Source: Burkholderiales bacterium PBB3 (GTDB lineage: Bacteria > Pseudomonadota > Gammaproteobacteria > Burkholderiales > Burkholderiaceae_C). Taken from it: DNA of 64,000 nt. Below, piece by piece: positions 27,517 through 36,302 of the stretch. Below the pieces are notes generated by a model. The model saw only the letters and a list, made by a program, of their open reading frames with translations, was not told where the DNA came from and searched no databases. Position 1 is the first letter of the stretch. The number at the start of each line of letters is the position of its first letter. Location: contig NKIK01000018.1 of NCBI GenBank assembly GCA_002256115.1, positions 1-64,000 of the forward strand, read 5' to 3'. The position numbers and the translations under genes were made by a program.

Positions 27517-28317
27517 ATGGACGACGATTTACTAGATTCCAAGCAGCCCGAGTCGGTGGCTGCCGTACTCAAAGTGTTTGGCTTGCTGCAAACCCTGGCC
27601 GACCGCAACGAGACCGGCATCTCCGACCTGTCCGTGCGCCTGGCCATGCCCAAAGCCACGGTCTACCGCTTCCTGCAAACCATGATGACGCTGGGCTATG
27701 TGCGCCAGGAGGCCGATAGCGAACGCTACGGCCTGACGATGAAAGTGTTTGAGCTGGGCACCAAGGCGCTGCAATACCCCGAGCTGGTCGATTTGGCCAA
27801 GCACCACATGCAGATGCTGGCCGACAAAACTGGCGAGACGGTGCACTTGGGTACGCTGATCGACAGCGAAATCATCTACGTGCACAAGGTGGACTCGCGC
27901 CACATGCTGGGCATGTACTCCAAGGTGGGCCGCCGCGCGCCGCTGCATTGCACCGCCATTGGCAAAGTGCTGATGGCTTGGGAGCACCCCGAGCGCCGCG
28001 CGCTGATCTTGCAAGGTGCCGAGTTCAAACGCTTCCGTGACAAAACCATTGTGGAGCCCGCCGCCTTTGCGCAAGAGCTGGACCGGGTCAAGGCCCAGGG
28101 CTTTGGCGAAGACCGCGAAGAGTTTGACGACCACATCCGCTGCGTGGGCGTGCCGATTTTTGACCGGCTGAACCGCCCCATCGCGGGCATGAGTATCTCG
28201 TTCCCCACCTTCCGCTACGACCAGGCCAAAGAGGGCGAAGTGGTGGCCATGCTCACGGAAGCCAGCCGCGATATCTCCAGCCGCCTGGGTTGCACTAAGT
28301 TTCCGCTGGACGCTTAG
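27517..28317 (+). CDS. kdgR: IclR-family regulator KdgR of pectin catabolism
   Basis: 266 aa from ATG 27517; the frame is open far upstream into the permease gene but this start gives the normal length. The N-terminal winged helix (PESVAAVLKVFGLLQTLADR...MPKATVYRFLQTMMTLGYVR) and the C-terminal effector domain (GETVHLGTLIDSEIIYVHKVDS, LHCTAIGKVLMAW) follow E. coli KdgR closely, including KFRDKTI-like and GLSISFPT-like segments. Expected to bind KDG and release operators. Four KdgR-box-like palindromes in this locus are its probable targets. Confidence 0.92.
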   Translation: MDDDLLDSKQPESVAAVLKVFGLLQTLADRNETGISDLSVRLAMPKATVYRFLQTMMTLGYVRQEADSERYGLTMKVFELGTKALQYPELVDLAKHHMQMLADKTGETVHLGTLIDSEIIYVHKVDSRHMLGMYSKVGRRAPLHCTAIGKVLMAWEHPERRALILQGAEFKRFRDKTIVEPAAFAQELDRVKAQGFGEDREEFDDHIRCVGVPIFDRLNRPIAGMSISFPTFRYDQAKEGEVVAMLTEASRDISSRLGCTKFPLDA

Positions 28318-28426
28318 GTCGGCGCAGTTTGCAGCGGGGGGCGCGGTGCCATTACCTCGCGGGTAATTGCCCGCAACCACCGCGCGCCCGACACTGAAGG
28401 CCTTCACCACTTGAAAGGCCCTGGCT

Positions 28427-28732
28427 ATGCAACGCGCTCTTCTCATCATCACACTCTTGGCGTTTGGCGCACTCAGTTCGGTGGCCATGTGGCAGCACGG
28501 CTACTGGGGCCTTTGGGCCCCCACTTTTGAAAGCTTTGGGGCCGCACAGGTGATGACTGACCTTGTGATTGCGCTGACGTTGTTCATGGTCTGGATGTGG
28601 CATGACGCCAAAGCCAGCGGCCGCAATGTCTGGCCTTGGGTGATCTTCACCCTGGTGACGGGCTCCTTTGGGCCGCTGCTGTACCTGCTGACCCGGCCCG
28701 CTGCACCTTCTACGGGGCGCAGCGGTTTATAA
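28427..28732 (+). CDS. DUF2834-like small membrane protein
   Basis: 101 aa with three hydrophobic segments and the pattern WQHGYWGLW...QVMTDLVIALTLFMVWMWHDAKASGRNVWPWV...GSFGPLLYLL, which I recognise as the DUF2834 type. Function unknown. It stands alone between kdgR and a dispersed repeat copy, so it is probably not part of the pectin system. Confidence 0.7.
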   Translation: MQRALLIITLLAFGALSSVAMWQHGYWGLWAPTFESFGAAQVMTDLVIALTLFMVWMWHDAKASGRNVWPWVIFTLVTGSFGPLLYLLTRPAAPSTGRSGL

Positions 28733-28792
28733 GCCAAATAGGCCATTCAGGCCGTGGATAGTGCGGGAGCAGCTTCTTTTTTGATAGCAAAT
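28731..28792 (+). repeat. Dispersed repeat copy 2
   Basis: Near-complete copy (CCAAATAGGCCATTCAGGCC then GTGGATAGTGCGGGAGCAGC, ending TGATAGCAAA). It begins at the stop codon of the DUF2834 gene and marks the right side of the pectin locus. Confidence 0.9.
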
Positions 28793-28943
28793 TCCGCAAG
28801 CCCAACGATTTGGGCCTAGCCGTCCTGGAGCAACTGGATTCAGTGGCGGGCCAAGCGCGTTTACGGTTAGCTATCGTCTGGAGTCAAAGCGAACCGAGCG
28901 CTTTACTTTGAACTGTGGCCGGTGTGTGTTGCACCTCGCCACT

Positions 28944-31379
28944 TCATTGCCCAGCCATCACAACAAAATCAGCGAGTGGCCCAAGGTCTAACACCATGTT
29001 ATTGCTGACCGAGCCGAGATAGTAGAGATGGGGTGTGCCGCTGTCATTGACCGCTAGAAAGTGCCCATTGGCATAGGTGCGAAACCAGTAACCGGAAATG
29101 TAGAGTGACCCCAGCGAATTTGTGGCGAAATACTGAGGCAATGCCTTCTCTGCCCAATTGAAGACGAGCTCAACATCCTTTACAAGGGCAGTCCCTGTGG
29201 TGGATTGCAAATTGAGTTGGGCCAGGGCGTTGACGCCCAAAACTGGGGTGGGAGCGTGATTGCTGGCACGACCTGTGCCGAGCTGGCCCAAGCTGTCGTC
29301 ACCTGCACACCGCACCGCTCCACCGTTGAGCAGAATGCAGGTGTGGATTGCACCTGTAGCTACCGCCAAGCCCAGCGCCCCGCCGATGCCAGTGGCCGTC
29401 ACTGGAGCGCTTGGGAGTTCGCGTGAAGCGTTTGCATTGAAGAGCTGCCCACCAAAATTCTGCCCCCAGCATCGCACTTCTCCTGAGGTGAGCAGGGCAC
29501 ATGTGTGGGCACCACCCGCAGAGATTGCAACCGCATTATTGATTCCGATAGCCGTAACCGGGCTTTGGCTGTCGTAGTAGCCATTACCGCCGAGCTGCCC
29601 AGACGAATTGGCCCCCCAGCACCGCACAGCACCGTCGCTGAGCAGAGCACATGTGTGGCCATCACCCGCCGATATCGCAACCGCATTACTGATGCCCGTT
29701 ACCGTTCCTGGACGGCTATTGTCTCCGCCTTCCCTACCTATACTGCCGCCATAGCCCCAGCATTGCACCGTACGGCCACTAAGCAGTGCACAGGTGTGGG
29801 AGCCACCCGCAGACACCGCGATGGCGTTATCTATACCAACCACGTTTTCCGGGTTAAGGTTTCCGGTTGTGCCAACTTTGCCAAGCTGGTAAGCAGAGTT
29901 GTTGCCCCAGCATTGCACCAAACCGCTGCTCAGCAGGGCGCAGGTGTGCAAACCACCGGCCGAAACTGACACCGCGGTTCCAATTCCATTCACAGCCACC
30001 GGGCTGCTGGTGTTGGCTATGCTGCCATTGCCCAGTTGTCCCGAAGTATTTCGCCCCCAGCATTTCACAGCACCGCTATTGAGGGTCGCGCAGGTGTAGT
30101 GGAAACCCGCCGTCACTGCGATTGCATTGTCCACGCCAGCTACCACCACCGGTTGGGTTGTATTCGTGCGACTGCCATCCCCCAGCTGCCCGAATGCGTT
30201 GTAGCCCCAACACTGCACGACGCCGTTGCTGAGCACGGCGCAACTGTGCGCCCCCCCTGCCGTTATCCCCATGGCATTGTTGACACGGGTCACTGCCAAA
30301 GGGTTGGTGTTACCTAGTTCGCCAGAACTATCCGCTCCCCAGCACTGCACAGCGCCGCTTCTAAGAAGTGCACACGTGTGTCCGCCACCGGCAGTTACCG
30401 CCAAAGCGCTGCTTACACCCTTAACAGTCACTGGGATGGAGCTGTTAGCTCTGGTGCCATTGCCCAACTCGCCGCTGTAGTTAAGACCCCAGCACTGCAC
30501 GGAGCCAGTGCTTAACAACGCGCAAGCGTGGTTGTTGGCCACCGTGACCTCCACTGCATTGACGATGCCGGTCGCTACGACCGGAAAGTAGCTTTTGGAA
30601 CTGCTGCCATCGCCTAACTGCCCGTAGTAGTTGTCACCCCAGCATTTGACCCCGCCACTTCGCAGAACTACACAGGTGCTGCTACCTCCCGCCGCCATCG
30701 CCACCGCATCGTTGATACCAGTGACCGTCATGTAGTCCGCACCGGCGGTCATGTCGTGTGGCCCACTATAAAAAACGTCCCCCCAACATTGCACCGAGCC
30801 ATTGCTCACCAACGCACAAGTTTGGTACCAACTTGCTGATACAGCCAATACATCTTTCACACCCACAACCGTTTTAGGAAAGGAGCCGACTGGTGGGGAG
30901 GAGTTGCCCCAGCACTGGACCGTAGCATCGCTGAGCCTGGCGCAAGCGCCAGCTCCGCCCACAGATACTGATACGGCGCTGCTTATGCCCGTCGCTGCCA
31001 CAGGCGTGAGGCTAGATGTGAATCCGCCATTACCCAACTGGCCAGAATTGTTTGCACCCCAGCAAACTACCGTACCACCCGAGATCACAGCGCAGGTGCT
31101 GTCAATACCTGCCGCTACCGCTATAGCATCAGTAATGCCCGCCACAGCAACTGGGTTGCCGCTAGTAACACTACCGCCACCACCGTTACCAAGCTGGCCG
31201 GACGAATTGCTGCCCCAGCAAGCAATTCTTCCACTGGCAGCTAGGGCGCAGGTGTGGGCGTATCCCGCAGACACCATTGGCACGGCAGCCCAGGCGGTAG
31301 AGCCCATCAACAGGATGGCGCACGTCGGCAAACACAGAAGAACGAATTTGCGAGCGAGGTCAGTCAAGAAAGTTTTCAT
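28944..31379 (-). CDS. Exported RCC1-repeat protein with FNWAE C-terminal domain
   Basis: 811 aa from ATG 31379, preceded by TTTGGAG; an ATG five codons earlier (31394) is less likely. The signal peptide ends near TAWAA. About 14 RCC1-like propeller repeats follow, each with a CALLxxGxVxCWGxNxxGQLGxG core carrying two Cys per repeat, which could form disulphides in the periplasm or outside. The last 80 residues (VFNWAEKALPQYF...YWFRTYANGHFLAV...LDLG) form a separate domain also seen at the end of the subtilase at 42914-44710. A surface or secreted role is likely; ligand unknown. The repetitive DNA here reflects protein repeats. Confidence 0.82.
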   Translation of the reverse strand: MKTFLTDLARKFVLLCLPTCAILLMGSTAWAAVPMVSAGYAHTCALAASGRIACWGSNSSGQLGNGGGGSVTSGNPVAVAGITDAIAVAAGIDSTCAVISGGTVVCWGANNSGQLGNGGFTSSLTPVAATGISSAVSVSVGGAGACARLSDATVQCWGNSSPPVGSFPKTVVGVKDVLAVSASWYQTCALVSNGSVQCWGDVFYSGPHDMTAGADYMTVTGINDAVAMAAGGSSTCVVLRSGGVKCWGDNYYGQLGDGSSSKSYFPVVATGIVNAVEVTVANNHACALLSTGSVQCWGLNYSGELGNGTRANSSIPVTVKGVSSALAVTAGGGHTCALLRSGAVQCWGADSSGELGNTNPLAVTRVNNAMGITAGGAHSCAVLSNGVVQCWGYNAFGQLGDGSRTNTTQPVVVAGVDNAIAVTAGFHYTCATLNSGAVKCWGRNTSGQLGNGSIANTSSPVAVNGIGTAVSVSAGGLHTCALLSSGLVQCWGNNSAYQLGKVGTTGNLNPENVVGIDNAIAVSAGGSHTCALLSGRTVQCWGYGGSIGREGGDNSRPGTVTGISNAVAISAGDGHTCALLSDGAVRCWGANSSGQLGGNGYYDSQSPVTAIGINNAVAISAGGAHTCALLTSGEVRCWGQNFGGQLFNANASRELPSAPVTATGIGGALGLAVATGAIHTCILLNGGAVRCAGDDSLGQLGTGRASNHAPTPVLGVNALAQLNLQSTTGTALVKDVELVFNWAEKALPQYFATNSLGSLYISGYWFRTYANGHFLAVNDSGTPHLYYLGSVSNNMVLDLGPLADFVVMAGQ

Positions 31380-31460
31380 AGGTCTCCAAAACAAGGATGA
31401 CAGTAGTCAGAAGCCTTGCCGCGGACTGTACGCCAAGCCACCGACCCGGATTTTTGACAA

Positions 31461-31516
31461 TGCAAAGGGCCTTGCAGCCCGTGGATAGTGCGGGAGCAGC
31501 TTCTCTTTTGATAGCG
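31461..31516 (+). repeat. Dispersed repeat copy 3
   Basis: Copy with a changed first arm (GGGCCTTGCAGCCC in place of GGCCATTCAGGCC), keeping GTGGATAGTGCGGGAGCAGC and TTTTGATAGC. The first arm remains self-complementary (GGGC/GCCC) despite the changes, which supports a conserved hairpin. Confidence 0.85.
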
Positions 31517-31567
31517 GATGCCGCAAACATCAGCAACGTGGACGTGGCCTTGGTGAAAGCCTGGGCC

Positions 31568-32137
31568 TTACTTCGGCACCAAGCTGAATGTCACCGGCAT
31601 GGCCTTCTCCTGGGTTTGCGACATGTCGATCTTCTTGGCCACCAGTTGGGCTACGGATCTCAAGTTCTTCAAGTCCCGCTCTTGCACGCTTTCTAGCGGG
31701 CTAAAGCTTAGGCAGCACAGGGTGCCGTACACCTGGCCGCCGCCTAGCAACACCGGTGTGCTCAGGTAGGTGCCGATGTCAAACGGGGCGGGTGGCAGTT
31801 GGTCTTTGCCGGCAAACTGGGCCACATTGGGTATCACTTCAGGCAGGCGGCCATCCACCACGCGCTGGCACCAGGTGCGTTCCAGCAAATCAGAGTCACC
31901 CTCCTGCATCACAGGCGGCTCTTGGGGCGCATCCACATAGCGGAAGACCTGCTTGCCATCCACAAACTCGGACACAAACACCACGTCCATCTTCATCCGA
32001 TCCTTCAGCAGCACCAGCATGTCGGCTACTGCGCGGTCAATGAGCGTGTCGCTGGCATCGGCCGTGGCCACCAGCAACTCCGACACCCGGATGTTCAGAT
32101 CATCCGGGTCAAAACCTTCTTCGTAAAACTTCACCAT
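31568..32137 (-). CDS. GAF-domain protein
   Basis: 189 aa. Residues about 20-170 form a GAF-type sensor domain (TLIDRAVADMLVLLKDRMKMDVVFVSEFV ... YLSTPVLLGGGQVYGTLCCLSF ... ERDLKNLRSVAQLVAKKI). No kinase, cyclase or DNA-binding domain is attached. A GGAAA site precedes the ATG. It may bind a small molecule or act as a partner of a signalling enzyme encoded elsewhere. Function not assigned. Confidence 0.75.
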   Translation of the reverse strand: MVKFYEEGFDPDDLNIRVSELLVATADASDTLIDRAVADMLVLLKDRMKMDVVFVSEFVDGKQVFRYVDAPQEPPVMQEGDSDLLERTWCQRVVDGRLPEVIPNVAQFAGKDQLPPAPFDIGTYLSTPVLLGGGQVYGTLCCLSFSPLESVQERDLKNLRSVAQLVAKKIDMSQTQEKAMPVTFSLVPK

Positions 32138-32172
32138 GGCGTTTCCTTTGCGCGTACCGCTGTATTTTCTGA

Positions 32173-32192
32173 GGCGGCCCCGCCGCCTTTTT
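32173..32192 (+). terminator. Rho-independent-type terminator, rightward
   Basis: GGCGGC CCC GCCGCC followed by TTTTT. No rightward gene ends here: it lies between two leftward genes, so it may stop antisense transcription or be a relic. Confidence 0.5.
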
Positions 32193-32264
32193 GACGCGTC
32201 TACTATAAATAAGACTGCAAACCACAGCGCGCAAGTTCGGTTCTATGGGGCGTACGCCGGGGCT

Positions 32265-33404
32265 TTACTTCAAGCCAAACAGCGGCCGTAGCCACTTCAC
32301 CCGCTGCACGATTCCCGATGTGATCACCCAGCAGCCCAGCACCGTGCCCAGGCCCACCAGCAGGGGCTCAGCCACCGCGCCCACTTTGAGCGGCACCAGC
32401 CAGTAGGCAATCAACACGATCAGGCTTTGGTGCAGCACATACCAGGGGTACACCGCCTGCGTGGCCCAGGGCAGCCAGCGCCAGGGCCGGTTCAGGGAGG
32501 CGTGGGCCCAGCCCAAAATTGTGCACAGCATCAGCCACACATAGGCATTGCGCAGCGCCCAGATCAGCCACTGCTCGGCGGTGCTCACGTCTTCCACACC
32601 CCAAAAAATGCGCACCATCCCCAGGTAGGCCGCACCGGTGATGAAGGTCAAGCCCAGCGCCCGCTTGCGCAGCGCGGCCAGCTCGGCCCACAGCGCATCG
32701 TTGTTCGCCAGGCACCAGCCGTACAAGAAGATAGTGAAGTACACGGCATGCGCATACCAGTCGTGGGTCAGGTTGTTGGTATTGGGAAAGCGCCCTTGCA
32801 GCGTCACGGTGTAAACGAACAGCGGCAGCGCAGGCAGCAATAGCAAAGGCAGACCGCGCAGGCCGGTAAATGCCTGGCGCAGGCGCAGGCCCGGTGGTGA
32901 ATTCAGCACCGGCTGCAGCAGCGCCAGCAGCAAGGTGTAAGTCCAAAGGTAGGCCAGATACCACAGGTGGTTCCAGGTGTAGCCGTGCTCCCAGCCGTCG
33001 AAGGCCTTTTTGGGCCAGGGGGCGCCGGTGTAGTAGCGCGCCAAAAAATGCAGAAAGCCCGGCTCCACCAAGCCATTAGTCACGCCCTGGGCGTAGGGCT
33101 GGATAGGCACCACCACCAGCATGCCAAAGATCAGCGGCAGCATCAGCCGCCAACTGCGCTCGCGCACAAAGGCCGCCACACGGCTGCGTTGCAACAAAAA
33201 TGCGGTGGAAATGCCCGAGATCAAAAAGATCAGGTCCATGCGCCAGCGGTTCATCAACAGCATGGGCATCTGAATGGACTCGGTCAGGTAGCTGCTTTTT
33301 AGGTGCCAACCCCAATCGGTGACATACAGCATGGCCAGGTGGTAGAGGATCAGCAGGCCAAAGGCCAGTGCGCGGAGGGCATCAATATCGTGTCGGCGTT
33401 GCAT
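32265..33404 (-). CDS. Acyltransferase-3 family membrane protein
   Basis: 379 aa, about ten hydrophobic segments. N-terminal RRHDIDALRALAFGLLILYHL contains the Arg/His region conserved in the family, followed by RWRMDLIFLISGISTAFLLQ. Resembles MdoC/OpgC-like and other acyl transferases that modify periplasmic glucans or surface polysaccharides. Leftward and divergent from the LytTR regulator at 33568, which might control it. Acceptor unknown. Confidence 0.8.
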   Translation of the reverse strand: MQRRHDIDALRALAFGLLILYHLAMLYVTDWGWHLKSSYLTESIQMPMLLMNRWRMDLIFLISGISTAFLLQRSRVAAFVRERSWRLMLPLIFGMLVVVPIQPYAQGVTNGLVEPGFLHFLARYYTGAPWPKKAFDGWEHGYTWNHLWYLAYLWTYTLLLALLQPVLNSPPGLRLRQAFTGLRGLPLLLLPALPLFVYTVTLQGRFPNTNNLTHDWYAHAVYFTIFLYGWCLANNDALWAELAALRKRALGLTFITGAAYLGMVRIFWGVEDVSTAEQWLIWALRNAYVWLMLCTILGWAHASLNRPWRWLPWATQAVYPWYVLHQSLIVLIAYWLVPLKVGAVAEPLLVGLGTVLGCWVITSGIVQRVKWLRPLFGLK

Positions 33405-33567
33405 GCAATTTCCCGGTGGGGGTTGAAAAGAACGCGAGATTAGGGATTTAAGGGGCTCTCAGAGGGGAAATGTGACGACTGGGGGGCCAAAAGGGGCCAG
33501 CGGTGGAGGCCAGGGACGAGTTTTCAGGCCGCTGTGCGGTGGTTTGGCACCTCGCTACCATCGGGGC

Positions 33568-34506
33568 ATGCACGAAGACTCCGAACTGCCCCCGCCAACC
33601 CCGGCCACTGCCGCCACCGAAGCCCAAGCCTGGCTCGCCCGCTACCGGCCCTGGCAATCGGTGGTGGAGTCTGCGCTGTGGGCCATCTTCTTTTGCGGCC
33701 AGGCCGCGCTCAATAGCGTCACTGTGTGGCTGGACATTGGCCGCGTGGGCCTGCACTTTGCCGCCTGGGAGCCGGTGGTTTGGGAGTGGAGTAGCAATCT
33801 GGTGCTGCTGGCGCTGGTGCCTGCGGTGATTGCGTTTGAGCGCCGCTACCCGCTGAGCTGGGCCACTTGGCGCGCGCACTGGCCCTGGCATCTGCTGGCC
33901 AGCGTAGTGTTTAGCGTGGTACATGTGCTGGCCATGGTGGGCCTGCGCAAACTGGCCTACGCCGCGCAAGGCAGCTTTTACGATTTTGGCGATTGGCCGC
34001 TGGAGCTGTTGTATGAATACCTGAAGGACGCGCGCAGCTACGTGGGCATCCTCGTCATCGTGGCGCTGTACCGCCTGCTGCTGCTGCGCCTGCAGGGCGA
34101 AGCCAGCCTGTTGGCCGCGCCCGACGACGGCCCACCGGTGGAGCCGATTGAGCGGCCCGAGCGCTTTTTGGTGCGCACGCTGGGCAAAGAGTTTTTGCTG
34201 CCCGCAGCAGAAGTGGAGTGGCTGCAAGCCTGGGGCAATTACGTCAACCTGCGCGTGCGCGGGCACGACTACCCGCTGCGCTCCACGATGGCTGCGGTCG
34301 AGGCCCGGCTGGACCCCGCCCGCTTTGTGCGCGTGCACCGCAGCTACATCATGAACCTGGATTACCTGCAGCAGATCGAACCCCTGGACTCCGGCGACGC
34401 CCGCGCCTGCATGCGCGATGGCGGCATCGTACCGGTGAGCCGCCGCTACCGGGACAACCTGCGCAAGACCGTAGGGCGGGGCAGGGCGAATAGTTCGTTT
34501 TTCTAA
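33568..34506 (+). CDS. Membrane-bound LytTR transcriptional regulator
   Basis: 312 aa from ATG 33568; the frame opens at 33472 but that start overlaps the divergent intergenic region. Residues about 30-180 contain four hydrophobic segments. The C-terminal 100 residues are a LytTR DNA-binding domain (FLVRTLGKEFLLPAAEVEWLQAWGNYVNL...FVRVHRSYIMNLDYLQQIEP...VPVSRRYRD). Such one-component membrane regulators usually control nearby genes; the divergent acyltransferase is a candidate. No sensory domain is recognisable. Confidence 0.82.
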   Translation: MHEDSELPPPTPATAATEAQAWLARYRPWQSVVESALWAIFFCGQAALNSVTVWLDIGRVGLHFAAWEPVVWEWSSNLVLLALVPAVIAFERRYPLSWATWRAHWPWHLLASVVFSVVHVLAMVGLRKLAYAAQGSFYDFGDWPLELLYEYLKDARSYVGILVIVALYRLLLLRLQGEASLLAAPDDGPPVEPIERPERFLVRTLGKEFLLPAAEVEWLQAWGNYVNLRVRGHDYPLRSTMAAVEARLDPARFVRVHRSYIMNLDYLQQIEPLDSGDARACMRDGGIVPVSRRYRDNLRKTVGRGRANSSFF

Positions 34507-34562
34507 GACAAATCGGCTATTCAGGCCGTGGATAGTGCGGGAGCAGCTCCTGAATTTGTAGC
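34507..34562 (+). repeat. Dispersed repeat copy 4
   Basis: Well-conserved copy: ACAAATCGGCTATTCAGGCC, GTGGATAGTGCGGGAGCAGC, TCCTGAATTTGTAGC. The ends ACAAAT and ATTTGT are complementary, so the whole unit can fold back on itself. It begins just after the stop of the LytTR gene. Confidence 0.92.
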
Positions 34563-34837
34563 GTAGATGTTGGCTGTTGAGGAAATCGTAGAGCCCGCTT
34601 CTGTGGGAAATTCACCCGAATGGGGGATGTTCAGGCAGATGCATTCAGGCGAGAACCAATTTGGCCAAATCCTTCATCGATAGTTGCGGCCCGCACGCTT
34701 TATGGCTGTAGAGCAACTTCGAAGGTTCGCACCCAGCAAGACTAGAAGTCATTCGAAAGAGATTGATATGTTCAGAGCATTGAGTAGTGAGCGGTTTGTG
34801 GAGCAGATGCTGCTCCACGAATTTCGTTAGATTCGCG
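34507..34837. other. Intergenic region with dispersed repeat, no gene
   Basis: Holds repeat copy 4 at its left end (34507-34562), then about 270 bp of lower-GC sequence without a recognisable gene, RNA or terminator. An alternative start for the DUF4238 gene at 34787 is possible but would add a poorly conserved-looking N-terminus. Confidence 0.6.
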
Positions 34838-35710
34838 ATGTCCGATCAGCCAGTTCGCCAGCACTGGGTACCAAGGGTCTACCTTCGCGGGTTTTGTTCA
34901 GATCCCAAGGACCGAAAGCAAATCTATGTTCGCGACTTAGCATCCGGCACGAACTTTCTCAGCTCAATTGACAGGGTTGCCGTTAAGAAGCATTTCTATA
35001 CGCTTAATCGCATGTCCGACAGCCCTTCCTACGCGGTTGAGAACTATTTGGCATCTATCGAATCGGAAGTAGCACCCGTGCTCACTGCAGTGTGTGAATC
35101 GCAAGAACTACCTATCGATCACAGTGCGCTAGTTGTTCTTTCTCGATTCTTGGCCACACTTTTTATACGCAGTCGCCAGGGGCTGCAGGTAGTTCACGGG
35201 CACCGAGAGGAGGTGCGTGAGGCCTTTGTCAAAGGTGGTGCGGGCCAACCACCTGACTACGCCGCGGCCTTGCTTGCGCTGGATGACGAAGCAATGAGAG
35301 AGCTATTCGCAAGGTCTGTAGTTGTTGTGGGTGCTCGAATAAGTGAGCGACTCCTCGGCATGAATTGGCGCCTTTTGCGTGCCACTGACGCCTACTTCTT
35401 GACATCGGAGAACCCGATGTTCGCGTATCACCCGACCGGAGAGCGCTGGGGGTTGGAAACTCCTGGAGCGCACATCCTTTGTCCTATCTCACCTATCTTG
35501 CTTCTACATTTGAGTACTGAGCCAGTCATACCCGGTGAAGGCACTTTTGACATGTCACACATGGGTGTAAAGGGACTGAATGGGCTGATTCTTCTCAACG
35601 CCGAGCAGTTTCTGTTTTCTGACCGACCCTTTGACGACGTCGCGGATCTTTTGGATGACAGAGATGTTGGCGTAGGACGAGCGTTTGGTCCGACTGGACG
35701 GCGAGAGTGA
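34838..35710 (+). CDS. DUF4238 protein
   Basis: 290 aa from ATG 34838. The N-terminal motif RQHWVPRVYLRGF and the segment FLTSENPMF are those of DUF4238 proteins, whose function is unknown but which are often scattered in accessory regions. No export signal or membrane segment. Base composition appears lower in GC than neighbouring genes. It sits alone between two copies of the dispersed repeat, which fits acquired or mobile accessory DNA. Confidence 0.75.
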   Translation: MSDQPVRQHWVPRVYLRGFCSDPKDRKQIYVRDLASGTNFLSSIDRVAVKKHFYTLNRMSDSPSYAVENYLASIESEVAPVLTAVCESQELPIDHSALVVLSRFLATLFIRSRQGLQVVHGHREEVREAFVKGGAGQPPDYAAALLALDDEAMRELFARSVVVVGARISERLLGMNWRLLRATDAYFLTSENPMFAYHPTGERWGLETPGAHILCPISPILLLHLSTEPVIPGEGTFDMSHMGVKGLNGLILLNAEQFLFSDRPFDDVADLLDDRDVGVGRAFGPTGRRE

Positions 35711-36019
35711 GCCGAGCCTTAGGGGGCGATGTGAGGCCCACCTCCAGGACGGCAGTACCCGCCTCTGAACGTGCGTATCATTCGCCAGATTCCTGATTCC
35801 GAAGAGAAAGACGGTGAGGTCGTTCGGCAGCTTCGCAAATACATTTCGCGGCTGATCCTGCAGGCAAATACAAGATTCGCGTATTTGTAGATAGGCGCTT
35901 GGCAGCTACGTTTGAGTTTGAAGTCCGGTGAGTACGCGCGTTGTAAGCTAAATCGGCCGTTCAGGCCGTGGATAGTGCGGGAGCAGCTCCTGAATTTGTA
36001 GCACATATTTAACCCCACC
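35711..36019. other. Intergenic region with possible gene relic
   Basis: Contains a short open stretch from a GTG at 35771 to a TAG near 35890 (VRIIRQIPDSEEKDGEVVRQ then LRKYISRLIL), protein-like but too short to identify, perhaps a gene relic. Repeat copy 5 follows at 35947-36004. Confidence 0.4.
35947..36004 (+). repeat. Dispersed repeat copy 5
   Basis: Nearly identical to copy 4 over its whole length, with GCTAAAT at the left end facing ATTTGTAGC at the right end (a bulged inverted repeat). It ends 15 bases before the DUF2164 start. Confidence 0.93.
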
Positions 36020-36292
36020 ATGACCATCGAAATCCCCAAAGAAGCCCGCCAACAAGCCATCGCCTCGATAGAGCGCTACTTCCAAGAGAACATGGACGAC
36101 AGGATCGGCAACATTGCCGCAGGGGCGCTCCTAGGTTTCTTCATTGAAGAAATTGGCCCGCTGATTTACAACATGGCCGTGGCCGAGGTGCAAGAGCGGC
36201 TGCAGGTGCGGGTGATGGAGATTGATCTGGAAGTGAACAAGGATGCCTTCCAGTATTGGCGTAAGGTCGATCAGGCCAAGCGCAAAAAGTAG
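36020..36292 (+). CDS. DUF2164 family protein
   Basis: 90 aa. Recognised by EARQQAIASIERYFQENMDD, FFIEEIGPLIYNMAV and the EIDLEVNKDAFQYW end, typical of DUF2164. Small soluble protein of unknown function. It precedes the DUF998 gene by 10 bp and may be co-transcribed with it. Confidence 0.85.
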   Translation: MTIEIPKEARQQAIASIERYFQENMDDRIGNIAAGALLGFFIEEIGPLIYNMAVAEVQERLQVRVMEIDLEVNKDAFQYWRKVDQAKRKK

Positions 36293-36302
36293 ACTACTCA
36301 AG

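Noticed and set aside
29300..31250. Regularly repeated DNA that could suggest a CRISPR or satellite array
   Set aside because: Periodicity follows the protein repeats of the RCC1-like gene, units vary and the frame stays open.
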